Part shown: piece after piece, positions 51,807 to 59,569 of the stretch
Numbering within the stretch: the stretch's first letter is position 1
Layout of the letters: each line of letters starts with the position of its first letter
From: Ruminococcus sp.
GTDB lineage: Bacteria; Bacillota; Clostridia; Oscillospirales; Acutalibacteraceae
NCBI GenBank assembly: GCA_017411385.1
Contig: JAFQQF010000016.1
Span: forward strand, 141,448-205,447
DNA length: 64,000 bases
Direction of reading: 5' to 3'
The notes under the pieces: model-generated
What the model saw: only the letters and a program-made list of their open reading frames with translations
Told to the model about the DNA's origin: nothing
Databases searched by the model: none
Translations under genes and position numbers: made by a program

Positions 51807-53789
51807 TTACATATAGTAAACGTAAGTGTTGATGCAGTCTGTGCCTGCGTCAAGGCCTGCAAGCCACTTTTGGATTGCGGTGGCATCCTTGATGTTTACA
51901 TCGTCTTCTGTGATTACATTTGCGGCAAGCTCTGCACTTACGGAAATTGCCTCAAGTCCTGCAAGATATTTCTGGATAGTGGTTGCGTCCTTGATAGTAA
52001 CTGCCTTGTCTGAGTTTGCGTCGCCCATCAGGATTCCTTCGTCAACCTCCCACTGAGCGTAGAGGTTGGTGTGTGCATCGGGCACAATTGAGGTTTCTGT
52101 TATCTTTGTACCGCCTGACTTCTGAGTATACCAACCCTTGAAGATGTAGCCTGCTTTTTCGGGTGTGGGAAGAGAGCCGTAAATCTTGCCTGCGGTGTAT
52201 GTCTTAGTTTCGAAGATGTCAAGATAATCGGGCATCAGAGGCGCATCTGCTCCTGTGTCAACAAGCACAAAATCTGTGAAGTAGAAGGTGCCTGCCTTGT
52301 CAATGTAAGGATGCATATGTGCTCCGTCATAGGGCTGTTTCGACATATCAATTGTATAGTCCTTCCACTGAGTGGAAAGGGTTACAGCCTGAGTGTCGCT
52401 GGTGTAGCCCCAGCGGAAGTACATCTTGGCACCCTCAACAGAGGATTTTGCTCTGAATGTGAGAGTGAAACCGCGGTTATCGCCTGCGTTGTAGTTGTAG
52501 CACTCACCCTTGTTTGTGTTGGTCTTGAAAAGCAAATCTGCCCCCGACTTGCCTGCGGTTATACCTTTAACTACAAGCGTGTCGCCGTTTTGAACGCTGA
52601 GCTGATATACATTTAAATCCCTGCTCTGATAGAAATCATCACAGTTTGCAGGGTCAATACCTGCCATATAGTTGGTGCCTGAGTGATTTGTGTAGAATTC
52701 GTGGGTAACAGAGGTGGGCTTCCACACAGGGTGGAGGGTAAAGGTGTCACCTGCAATACCGCCGTTTTTGGTCCATGAGTCATTCATTGTGAATTTAAGA
52801 CCTTCATTATATACTGAGAGAGTGTAACCTTTGTCGCGGATTTCCTGAAGTGTATACCAACCCTGTCCTGCGGCGTGCCATTTGCCGTCAGAGTGGCGGT
52901 ATGCAGTGTAGCCGTTACAGGTGTGTCCGTCAAAAGTGAAAGTACACTCAGGGAAGGTAACCTCATTGCCCATTGTTGCTTTGAAGGATGCCATTGTACC
53001 ATTTCCGCCGTTTGCATTGAAACCAAAGGTGCAGTCTGTGTTTACCGGGTTTGTGGGGTAGCAGATTTCTTGAAGCTTATTGCCACAGTAGGAAATCCAT
53101 GATTCCAGATTTACATAACAGCACATATAGTTTTTTTCGTTTGTTTTTAGTGATGCGGAGTCGATCATAGGTGCGTTTGCGTGATTGTTGTAATGGGTTG
53201 CGGAGTTAACCCACCAGTATCCGCCTGAGGAGGTTTTGTCCTTCTTGATTTCCATTACAGTGAAGCCTGAAGGCTGAAGAGTTGTGGTTGAGCCGTTGTA
53301 TGCAATTACAACAGAGGCATGGGTACCTGTGTATACAATAACAGGCTTACCCTGTGCAAGCTGATTGTAAATCTTCTGATAAGAACTTGCGTTTTTGCCG
53401 ATGCCGTCTACTACACGTGTCATTTTCACAGGATAGTATTTTGTCAGGTTGTCGTAGTTGTTTGCAACGCCGTTGGCGGAATCTTTGAACATCTTTGTGA
53501 TGGCGTCTGCGCGGTCAAGGTAGTTGTAGTCTGTGCCCGGCTTTCGGTAGTTTGTGGTAATGCCGCCGTAGGTGTAGGTGCCAAGGCAGTAACCCTGTAC
53601 TGTTGCCATACTGGACCAGTAGCAGAGGCCGTTGGTATCGTAGTGTGGCTGATACACACGGCTGATTTGCAGAGCAGGGATTTTAGGGTAGCTTGCAGCA
53701 GAAGCTTCAAAAAGACCTAAGCCTGTGAATACAGAGAGTGTAAGCATAAGGGTAAGTAAAAGAGAGAGAAGGGATTTGAACTTTTTCAT
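51807..53789 (-). CDS. Secreted C39-like cysteine peptidase with InlB-type repeat and C-terminal dockerin
   Basis: Signal peptide about 1-31 (cleavage after ASA). The N-terminal domain (about 33-230) is papain/C39-like: Cys56 in NGLCYWSSMATVQGYC, His157 in GTHASVVIAYNG and a later Asn195, a credible triad. A middle part (about 370-520) has the beta-sandwich look of a carbohydrate-binding module. An InlB/Flg_new repeat (FKGWYTQKSGG) follows. The last 75 residues are a type I dockerin with two calcium-loop repeats (GDANSDKAVTIKDATTIQKYLAGL; EDDVNIKDATAIQKWLAGL). Dockerins plug proteins onto cohesins of a cellulosome-like scaffold; no cohesin gene is in the window. 660 residues. Confidence 0.88.
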   Translation of the reverse strand: MKKFKSLLSLLLTLMLTLSVFTGLGLFEASAASYPKIPALQISRVYQPHYDTNGLCYWSSMATVQGYCLGTYTYGGITTNYRKPGTDYNYLDRADAITKMFKDSANGVANNYDNLTKYYPVKMTRVVDGIGKNASSYQKIYNQLAQGKPVIVYTGTHASVVIAYNGSTTTLQPSGFTVMEIKKDKTSSGGYWWVNSATHYNNHANAPMIDSASLKTNEKNYMCCYVNLESWISYCGNKLQEICYPTNPVNTDCTFGFNANGGNGTMASFKATMGNEVTFPECTFTFDGHTCNGYTAYRHSDGKWHAAGQGWYTLQEIRDKGYTLSVYNEGLKFTMNDSWTKNGGIAGDTFTLHPVWKPTSVTHEFYTNHSGTNYMAGIDPANCDDFYQSRDLNVYQLSVQNGDTLVVKGITAGKSGADLLFKTNTNKGECYNYNAGDNRGFTLTFRAKSSVEGAKMYFRWGYTSDTQAVTLSTQWKDYTIDMSKQPYDGAHMHPYIDKAGTFYFTDFVLVDTGADAPLMPDYLDIFETKTYTAGKIYGSLPTPEKAGYIFKGWYTQKSGGTKITETSIVPDAHTNLYAQWEVDEGILMGDANSDKAVTIKDATTIQKYLAGLEAISVSAELAANVITEDDVNIKDATAIQKWLAGLDAGTDCINTYVYYM

Positions 53790-53824
53790 AATAAAACCTC
53801 CATTTTTATATATGACATCAGCTT

Positions 53825-54583
53825 TTAGCCGAACAGCTTTTCTATATCGGGAAGCTCGGTGTTTGCAGGGGCTGTCACAAGGACAACGTTCATAAGCTTG
53901 CCCATTGCACGGATGTAGTAGATGCTCTGAGTTGAGGTGTTGCCTGCCTCAGTGGTGAATATTGCCTTCTGATACATCTTGCCACTTAGGTCTACTGAGG
54001 ATTTCTGCACCAGAGTTGTGCCTTTTGTGTTTTCAAAAGCACCCTCCAGCATCTCCATATATTCATCGGTTGTCATGGCTACGGAAGCGGAAACGTGCAT
54101 ATTTTCGTATGCAACAGAAATGTTGATGCCATCCTTTGAGTCGGTTGCCCACATATCGTACACAGCAGGTACTCGGTCTGCAGTAAAGGGAAAGATATCG
54201 GGAGCAAGCTCTTGTGTGCTCACACCGATTTTGAGTGCAAGCTCATCATCAGAAAGGTAGGTAAAGCTATCGGGCTTTGTAAATTTAAGTCCCGTGAAGT
54301 CGCTTGTGTATATGTTGCCGTTTATGGTGCCTTTGCTCAATTGCAGTTCTTCGTTTTGCAAAGGTGCGTTGGTTTCATCAGCTTGCGGAGGGTTTTCCGA
54401 AGAAGCTTCAGAGGATTCTGCGGTGCTTTCAGATGCTTCGGGTGCAGTTGTTTCCTCTTGGTGTATGTGGTCGTGGAAGTGAATGTGAGCATCTGTGGGG
54501 GAAGTTTGTCCTGTCTGAGGCTTGCAAGCGGTAAAGGATACTATCACCAATCCCGCAAGCAGAGTTGCAAAAAATTTTTTCAT
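53825..54583 (-). CDS. Lipoprotein with His-rich linker, unknown function
   Basis: Start ATG 54583 (MKKFFATLLAGLVIVSFTAC); an ATG two codons upstream is too close to the ggag site. Cys20 in the SFTAC lipobox is the lipidation site. A His-rich stretch (DAHIHFHDHIH) follows, then an acidic/Ser-rich linker and a soluble domain (about 90-252). The domain is paralogous to that of the next gene upstream: both contain NxYTS-x-x-TGLKFTKPDS and YL-D-ELA. Function unknown; the histidines could bind metal. Confidence 0.75.
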   Translation of the reverse strand: MKKFFATLLAGLVIVSFTACKPQTGQTSPTDAHIHFHDHIHQEETTAPEASESTAESSEASSENPPQADETNAPLQNEELQLSKGTINGNIYTSDFTGLKFTKPDSFTYLSDDELALKIGVSTQELAPDIFPFTADRVPAVYDMWATDSKDGINISVAYENMHVSASVAMTTDEYMEMLEGAFENTKGTTLVQKSSVDLSGKMYQKAIFTTEAGNTSTQSIYYIRAMGKLMNVVLVTAPANTELPDIEKLFG

Positions 54584-54597
54584 AAGCATTCTCCTCG

Positions 54598-55203
54598 TTA
54601 TGAAAACATCTTTTCGATGTTGGGGGTAGTAATGTCTGAGGTGTATGCAACGGTGATAACGTTCATATATTTGTCAATCCCGCGCAGGTAGTATTCTGTC
54701 ACGGTTACCAGTCCGTCAATTTCTACGGTGAAAACAGCGTGGCGGTATGCCTGAGAGCTGAGATAAACCGTTTCGTTTTCTTCTGTGACGGTAGCGCCCA
54801 TTGTCTGAAGATAGTTTGCCATTGTGTCAAGGTACTCGTCTTCGGAGATTACACCGCCCATAGTGACCTCGAGGTTTTCGTAGCCTATAGCCATATTGAG
54901 CCCTGTTTCATCGTTCATAAGCATCATATCAAGGAGAGTGGGGTATTCGTCAAGGGCAGACATAAAATTATTGTTGCTCAGAACTTCTTCGTTGATACTA
55001 AGTGCCTGAGCAAGCTCGGCGTCGGTAAGATATCGCCAGCTGTCGGGCTTGGTGAATTTAAGTCCTGTGGTTTTGCTTGTGTAGGTGTTGCCTTTGATTT
55101 TGCCTCTTTGTATTTCTGCTTCCTTTGCAGTGGGGTTGTTGTTGCACCCTGCAAAAGAAAACATAAGTAAAACCGCAAAAAATACGGAAAATATTTTCTT
55201 CAT
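54598..55203 (-). CDS. Lipoprotein, paralogue of the preceding one, unknown function
   Basis: The 201-residue protein has a lipobox (FSFAGC, Cys20) and a soluble domain (about 35-200) that repeats the pattern GNTYTSKTTGLKFTKPDSWRYLTDAELAQAL of its neighbour at 53825, without the His-rich linker. The stop is 15 bases from the next start, so the two are in one transcription unit and probably arose by tandem duplication. Not a recognised family. Confidence 0.75.
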   Translation of the reverse strand: MKKIFSVFFAVLLMFSFAGCNNNPTAKEAEIQRGKIKGNTYTSKTTGLKFTKPDSWRYLTDAELAQALSINEEVLSNNNFMSALDEYPTLLDMMLMNDETGLNMAIGYENLEVTMGGVISEDEYLDTMANYLQTMGATVTEENETVYLSSQAYRHAVFTVEIDGLVTVTEYYLRGIDKYMNVITVAYTSDITTPNIEKMFS

Positions 55204-55362
55204 ATTAGCCTCCGATTTTTATATATAAAAAGTATAGCATCTGCAGGTTACGGCTGTCAAATACAAACCGCTTGGGCAGATGTAAATATATAGCAATTTA
55301 CTGCACACAGTTGCATATTTTACAAACTTGGATTTTACTTTGATTTATTGTAGAAAAAACTA

Positions 55363-55391
55363 TTGAAAAATGAAGAAAAAAGCCGTATAAT
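55363..55391 (+). promoter_or_regulatory. Promoter of the scaffold/GGGtGRT operon
   Basis: TTGAAA (55363-55368), 17-base spacer, TATAAT (55386-55391), about 50 bases before the ATG. Confidence 0.75.
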
Positions 55392-55442
55392 ATCCCTGTA
55401 TGAGTTATCTCAACTTTAATTTCAGAAAGGAGTAGCAACAAA

Positions 55443-56135
55443 ATGAACTATTCACATGAAGTACAGAAAATGTGCGTTGTTGCAAAAGGACCCAAGCACG
55501 GTCCCGCACCTATCCCCGAAGAGGGCAAATGGGTAAAATCCTATCAGATTTCCGACATCTCCGGTCTTTCTCACGGTGTAGGCTGGTGTGCACCTCAGCA
55601 GGGCACATGTAAGCTCACACTCAACGTAAAGAACGGTATTGTTGAGGAGGCTCTGGTTGAAACTCTGGGTTGTTCCGGTATGACTCACTCTGCAGCTATG
55701 GCAGCTGAGATTCTCCCCGGCAAGACCCTTTTAGAGTGTCTTAACACAGACCTTGTTTGCGATGCTATCAACACTGCTATGAGAAACATCTTTGAGCAGC
55801 TTGCTTACGGCAGAAGCCAGACAGCATTCTCTGAAGACGGTCTTCCCATCGGTGCAGGTCTTGAGGACCTTGGTAAGGGCCTCCGTTCACAGGTTGGTAC
55901 AATGTTCTCCACAAAGGACAAGGGTGTTCGTTACATGGAGATGGCTGAGGGCTATGTACTCAAGACAGCTCTTGATGAGAACAACGAGGTTATCGGCTAT
56001 CAGTTCGTAAAGCTCGGCAAGATGATGGAGGATATCCGTCACGGCATGAGCCCCGACGAGGCATATAAGAACAACATCGGTCAGTACGGTCGCTTCGATG
56101 GCGCAGCTAAGTACATTGACCCTCGTGAAGAATAA
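55443..56135 (+). CDS. NifU/IscU-like iron-sulfur cluster scaffold protein
   Basis: The 230-residue protein has an IscU/NifU-N-like core: GVGWCAPQQGTCKLTLNVKNGIVEEALVETLGCSGMTHSAAMAAEILPGKTLLECLNTDLVCDAI. Its Cys residues (GWC, LGC, LEC, VC) are in scaffold-like positions, though the last is not the usual IscU cysteine. Codon use is strongly biased to C-ending codons (atc, ttc, gac), unlike most neighbours, which suggests high expression. It is followed by the GGGtGRT gene 17 bases on; this pair recurs in Clostridia. Its exact cluster client is unknown. Confidence 0.8.
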   Translation: MNYSHEVQKMCVVAKGPKHGPAPIPEEGKWVKSYQISDISGLSHGVGWCAPQQGTCKLTLNVKNGIVEEALVETLGCSGMTHSAAMAAEILPGKTLLECLNTDLVCDAINTAMRNIFEQLAYGRSQTAFSEDGLPIGAGLEDLGKGLRSQVGTMFSTKDKGVRYMEMAEGYVLKTALDENNEVIGYQFVKLGKMMEDIRHGMSPDEAYKNNIGQYGRFDGAAKYIDPREE

Positions 56136-56152
56136 TAAGGGAGGTTAACGAC

Positions 56153-57154
56153 ATGGCTGTAACATTTGAAAGTATGGACAGAAGAATGCCCAAAATCAAT
56201 GCTTGTCTTGCACAGTACGGCATCAAGGACCTTGAAGAGGCAAGAGCTATCTGTCTTGAGAAGGGCTTCGACCCCGATGAAATCGTAAAGGGCGTTCAGC
56301 CCATCGCATTTGAGAACGCTTCTTGGGCATACACACTCGGTTGCGCAGTAGCAATCAAGAAGGGATGCACAACAGCTGCTGATGCTGCTGAGGCTATCGG
56401 TGTAGGTCTTGAGGCTTTCTGTATTCCCGGCTCTGTTGCTGAGCAGAGAAACGTTGGTCTTGGCCACGGTAACCTGGGCGCAATGCTCCTTCGTGACGAA
56501 ACAAAGTGCTTTGCATTCCTTGCAGGTCACGAGTCCTTTGCAGCAGCTGAGGGTGCTATCGGTATCGCAAGAAACGCTAACAAGGCACGTAAAGAGCCCC
56601 TTCGCGTTATCCTCAACGGTCTTGGCAAGGACGCTGCTTACATCATCTCCAGAATCAACGGCTTCACATACGTTGAAACAGAGTTTGATTACTTCACAGG
56701 TGAGCTGAAGATTGTAGAAGAGAAGGCATTCTCCGACGGCGAGAGAGCAGCAGTTCGTTGCTACGGCGCTGATGACGTTCGTGAGGGCGTTGCAATCATG
56801 CAGTTCGAGAACGTTGGTGTTTCCATCACAGGTAACTCCACTAACCCCACAAGATTCCAGCACCTTGTTGCAGGTACTTACAAGAAGTGGGCTATCGAGA
56901 ACGGCGTTCAGTACTTCTCCGTTGCATCAGGCGGCGGCACAGGTCGTACACTTCACCCCGATAACATGGGTGCAGGTCCTGCTTCCTATGGTCTTACAGA
57001 CTCCATGGGCCGTATGCACGGCGACGCTCAGTTTGCAGGTTCTTCTTCCGTTCCTGCTCACGTTGAGATGATGGGCCTTATCGGTATGGGTAACAACCCC
57101 ATGGTTGGTGCAACAGTTGCTTGCGCAGTTGCAGTTTACAATGCAATGAAATAA
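56153..57154 (+). CDS. GGGtGRT protein, unknown function
   Basis: The 333-residue protein contains the name-giving GGGTGRTLHPDNMGAGP (about 275-291), with a continuing ASYGLTDSMGRMHGDAQFAG segment. The Gly-rich, highly conserved body (VGLGHGNLGAMLLRDETKCFAFLAGHE, AAEGAIGIARNANKAR) suggests a ligand- or cofactor-binding enzyme, but no catalytic class is recognised. Codon bias is as strong as in the scaffold gene before it, and the two are cotranscribed. The pair is a good candidate for a conserved unsolved system. Confidence 0.8.
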   Translation: MAVTFESMDRRMPKINACLAQYGIKDLEEARAICLEKGFDPDEIVKGVQPIAFENASWAYTLGCAVAIKKGCTTAADAAEAIGVGLEAFCIPGSVAEQRNVGLGHGNLGAMLLRDETKCFAFLAGHESFAAAEGAIGIARNANKARKEPLRVILNGLGKDAAYIISRINGFTYVETEFDYFTGELKIVEEKAFSDGERAAVRCYGADDVREGVAIMQFENVGVSITGNSTNPTRFQHLVAGTYKKWAIENGVQYFSVASGGGTGRTLHPDNMGAGPASYGLTDSMGRMHGDAQFAGSSSVPAHVEMMGLIGMGNNPMVGATVACAVAVYNAMK

Positions 57155-57176
57155 TTATTACCGCAAGGTAAATAAT

Positions 57177-57210
57177 TACACCCCGATGTTTTTAGCATCG
57201 GGGTGTTTGT
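57177..57210 (+). terminator. Terminator after the GGGtGRT gene
   Basis: Arms acaccccgatg and catcggggtgt followed by TTTG. Confidence 0.85.
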
Positions 57211-57228
57211 TTGTAAAGAAGATAACAT

Positions 57229-57291
57229 AAAAGGCTTCCGCTTTTGTACTGTCCGCACAATTTAGGGCAGTACATTTTTCGGAAGCCTTTT
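57229..57291 (-). terminator. Long hairpin terminator of the XRE gene
   Basis: Outer arms aaaaggcttccg and cggaagcctttt, with an inner stem gtactgtcc/ggcagtac; the minus-strand stop codon of the XRE gene touches it. Confidence 0.7.
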
Positions 57292-57617
57292 TACTTATTT
57301 CTTATCATATATTCGATGAGGTTCTTTATGATAGTCAGTTCGTCTGCAGACAGTGCTGTTAGGCTGTCTGAAATTGTATTTATATCATCTTTTGGTGTGT
57401 TTGAGCCTGTCAAAATATAGTCTGAGCTAATTTGCAAAGCTTTACAAATTTTTGCTAAGTTTTCAGGTCGAATTGCTTTTTTTCCTAACTCAAGATTAGA
57501 AATCATTTGAGTTGATACATCAATTTTTTCAGCAAGGGCTTCCTGAGTAAAGCATAACGCTTTTCTACGAGCCATTATTCTCTTGCCCATTTCTTTCAGA
57601 AAATCTACTTCGCTCAT
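57291..57617 (-). CDS. XRE-family helix-turn-helix regulator
   Basis: The 108-residue protein has an N-terminal XRE HTH (RRKALCFTQEALAEKIDVSTQMISNLELGKKAIRPENLAKICKAL) and a short C-terminal helical part (TALSADELTIIKNLIEYMIRNK) suited to dimerisation. It is divergent from a glycosyltransferase gene whose promoter overlaps CTATGG/CCATAG repeats, probably its operators. Confidence 0.88.
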   Translation of the reverse strand: MSEVDFLKEMGKRIMARRKALCFTQEALAEKIDVSTQMISNLELGKKAIRPENLAKICKALQISSDYILTGSNTPKDDINTISDSLTALSADELTIIKNLIEYMIRNK

Positions 57618-57650
57618 TTTAACACCCCCTGATGGTTTAGTTATAACAAA

Positions 57651-57730
57651 ATTATACTACCCATAGGCGATATAATATATGTACCATAGATATAAAAACG
57701 TTGACATATATCATCTATGGGTGATATAAT
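57651..57730. promoter_or_regulatory. Divergent promoter region with repeated CCATAG/CTATGG operators
   Basis: Plus-strand promoter TTGACA (57701-57706), 18-base spacer, TATAAT (57725-57730). A minus-strand TATAAT (57656-57651) serves the XRE gene. Three copies of the motif occur: CCATAG at 57661 and 57684, and CTATGG at 57715 (reverse), each next to gatat(aa). The 57715 copy lies inside the plus-strand spacer, where a repressor would block. Confidence 0.7.
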
Positions 57731-57783
57731 CTGCTTAAAGTTATTTCATAGGATGATTATATTCTTTGCAGGAGTGTCGGGCG

Positions 57784-58842
57784 ATGTGTACAAACAATTG
57801 TGATGGACTTTCTGTTGTTATACCAATTTATAATTGTGAGAAATATCTGAAAGAATGTATTGAAAGTATAATAAATCAAAAATACGGTAATCTGGAAATT
57901 ATTTGCATTGATGATGGCTCGACCGATTCAAGTGCTGAGATTTTAGATTATTATGCAAGCATTGATAAAAGAATTATTGTGGTACACAAAGAGAATCAAG
58001 GTGCCGCCGCGGCGAGGAATAACGGTCTTGATTTGGTAACTATGCCTTTGGTTACGTTTGTAGATGCAGATGATACCATCGAGCCGGAAATGTACGATAA
58101 TATGATAAAAACAATGCATGCAGAAAAGTTGGATTGTGTATGCTGTGGTTTCAGAAGATTTTACGAAAGCGGAAAGGTTGTTAATGTAAAATCGAGATTT
58201 GGTGACAAGGTCCTGAGAGGCACAGAAATAAAAGAGGATATTATCAAGTGCCTCATAGGATTTAGCAAAGAAGACAGTTCTTGCTTGTGTCCGCTTTGGA
58301 ATAAAATTTTTATTACCGACATAATTAAAAGAAACAGAATAAGGATAAACGAAAAAAGAACTCATGGTGAAGATTGGCTGTTTTGCATTGAGTATTATGC
58401 GGCAATTGAGTCAATTGGCTTTACGGAGAAAATATATTATAACTATAGGTATGTGCAGAATTCTTTGGTTACAAAACCCAGAAAAGAGTATTTTGAGTGG
58501 AGTGTAGAAGCAAACACCCTGTTTATTGAGCTTTTTCCTGACTTAGATGTTACGGTTTTTGTAAAAGAAAGAAATAATCTTCCTATTAATGCAGCACTAT
58601 ATTATCGTCATACCTATAAAGGCGAAGAGCGAAAACAACTTTTAGAAAAGATATTTCGTATATGCTTGGAAACAAATTACTATGAAAAACAAATCTGTAT
58701 GGATAAAAGACATATAAAATTACAGCGGTGTTTAGATGAAGATAACCCAAGGGCGTTTGTAAGGTGTTTGAAAAAAACAACAAATAAGGAGTATTATGTG
58801 ATTTTGATAAAGAGAGTTATCAAAAAACTTATCAGGCAATAA
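57784..58842 (+). CDS. Family 2 glycosyltransferase
   Basis: The GT-A domain (about 7-220) begins LSVVIPIYNCEKYLKECIESI, has CIDDGSTDSSAEIL, GAAAARNNGLDLV and the metal-binding FVDADDTIEPEMY (DxD), and later HGEDWLFCIEYYAA, which carries the catalytic ED. The final 100 residues are Lys/Tyr-rich. No membrane helices. Start is ATG 57784 after ggagtg. It is a typical capsule or surface glycan transferase, here alone with an XRE regulator. 352 residues. Confidence 0.9.
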   Translation: MCTNNCDGLSVVIPIYNCEKYLKECIESIINQKYGNLEIICIDDGSTDSSAEILDYYASIDKRIIVVHKENQGAAAARNNGLDLVTMPLVTFVDADDTIEPEMYDNMIKTMHAEKLDCVCCGFRRFYESGKVVNVKSRFGDKVLRGTEIKEDIIKCLIGFSKEDSSCLCPLWNKIFITDIIKRNRIRINEKRTHGEDWLFCIEYYAAIESIGFTEKIYYNYRYVQNSLVTKPRKEYFEWSVEANTLFIELFPDLDVTVFVKERNNLPINAALYYRHTYKGEERKQLLEKIFRICLETNYYEKQICMDKRHIKLQRCLDEDNPRAFVRCLKKTTNKEYYVILIKRVIKKLIRQ

Positions 58843-58987
58843 TTTCTGAATGCAAGCAGCGGAGTTCGTTGTAGTTGCAAAAGGCGGTATTTTGAGTGAT
58901 GTATCACGCTGTGACGAAACAAAGCTTGTTTTGTAAATATTATTAGGGCGAGCTTAATTTCGCTTTTATTTAAAAAGCTATATTGAT
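58843..58987. other. Intergenic stretch, nothing recognised
   Basis: No ribosome binding site plus ATG or known RNA is visible. A fragment near 58857-58935 may be gene debris. Confidence 0.3.
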
Positions 58988-59030
58988 TAAAAAACAGGGC
59001 TTGAAGCTAAAAACTTCAAGCCCTGTTTTT
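58988..59030. terminator. Bidirectional terminator
   Basis: Arms aaaacagggcttgaag and cttcaagccctgtttt between the glycosyltransferase and the small peptide genes. Confidence 0.85.
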
Positions 59031-59040
59031 GCAGTTGGAA

Positions 59041-59166
59041 TTAAAGGATTTCTGTTTCGTCATTTTCTCTGGAGGGTTCTGACGGAGTTGTGTCGCTTGC
59101 AACGATAGTATCGCAGGCGGAGAAAAGAATTATACTCATTTCTGCCGGTTCGTAAAACTTTTTCAT
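59041..59166 (-). CDS. Small peptide 2 (41 residues), paralogue of the neighbour, unknown
   Basis: An ATG at 59166 with gaggtgatttt upstream (AGGTGAT) opens 41 codons: MKKFYEPAEMSIILFSACDT then IVASDTTPSEPSRENDETEIL. The plan MKK-aromatic-x-PE-x-S-I-x-x-F-x-x-D-x-I-x-AS matches the peptide encoded just upstream (59191-59328). The body has no membrane helix; the conserved N-terminal half followed by a polar, variable tail is what is seen in many short leader-type peptides. The function is unknown. Confidence 0.6.
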   Translation of the reverse strand: MKKFYEPAEMSIILFSACDTIVASDTTPSEPSRENDETEIL

Positions 59167-59190
59167 ATAAAATCACCTCGTAAAATAAAT

Positions 59191-59328
59191 TTAGCCAGCC
59201 GGAACAAAGGGAAGCTCAATGGGAGCATCTTCGTCGCGTGTAGGTTTTGAGGTGCTGGCAGTGATAACTTCATCGTCGGCGAAGAATCTTATGCTAAGCT
59301 CGGGAGCAGTATAATTTAGTTTTTTCAT
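59191..59328 (-). CDS. Small peptide 1 (45 residues), paralogue of the neighbour, unknown
   Basis: Start ATG 59328 (MKKLNYTAPELSIRFFADDE), preferred over the longer frame from 59400 because agcaaaggag is at the right distance. It continues VITASTSKPTRDEDAPIELP and ends in FVPAG. The MKKxxYxAPExSIxxF N-terminal half and DxxIxAS match the 41-residue peptide next to it, 24 bases downstream. A tandem pair like this suggests a small family of exported or modified peptides, but no modifying or export gene is adjacent. Confidence 0.65.
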   Translation of the reverse strand: MKKLNYTAPELSIRFFADDEVITASTSKPTRDEDAPIELPFVPAG

Positions 59329-59502
59329 AAAGTATTCTCCTTTGCTGATTGTTAGTTGTATACATACCTTGAATAGATTATACATTCTTTTTACATACAT
59401 TTCAAGAAGTTTAGATATATTTTTTATGCTGTGGTACGTTCGTATTGCTGATGAAGTAATTGCATTTTTAGATGCAGTAAGCCTTGGTTTTGGTTCTCGC
59501 TC

Positions 59503-59530
59503 TTGACTTTGATGTTTTCGGGAGTATAAT
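59503..59530 (+). promoter_or_regulatory. Promoter of the membrane-protein gene at 59570
   Basis: TTGACT (59503-59508), 16-base spacer, TATAAT (59525-59530). Confidence 0.65.
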
Positions 59531-59569
59531 TACAATGCATCAATTTTTATGCGGATTGGAAGGGGTTTT

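Noticed and set aside
56081-56863. 260-codon minus-strand frame opposite the GGGtGRT gene
   Set aside because: Antisense of a strongly codon-biased gene, which produces long open antisense frames.
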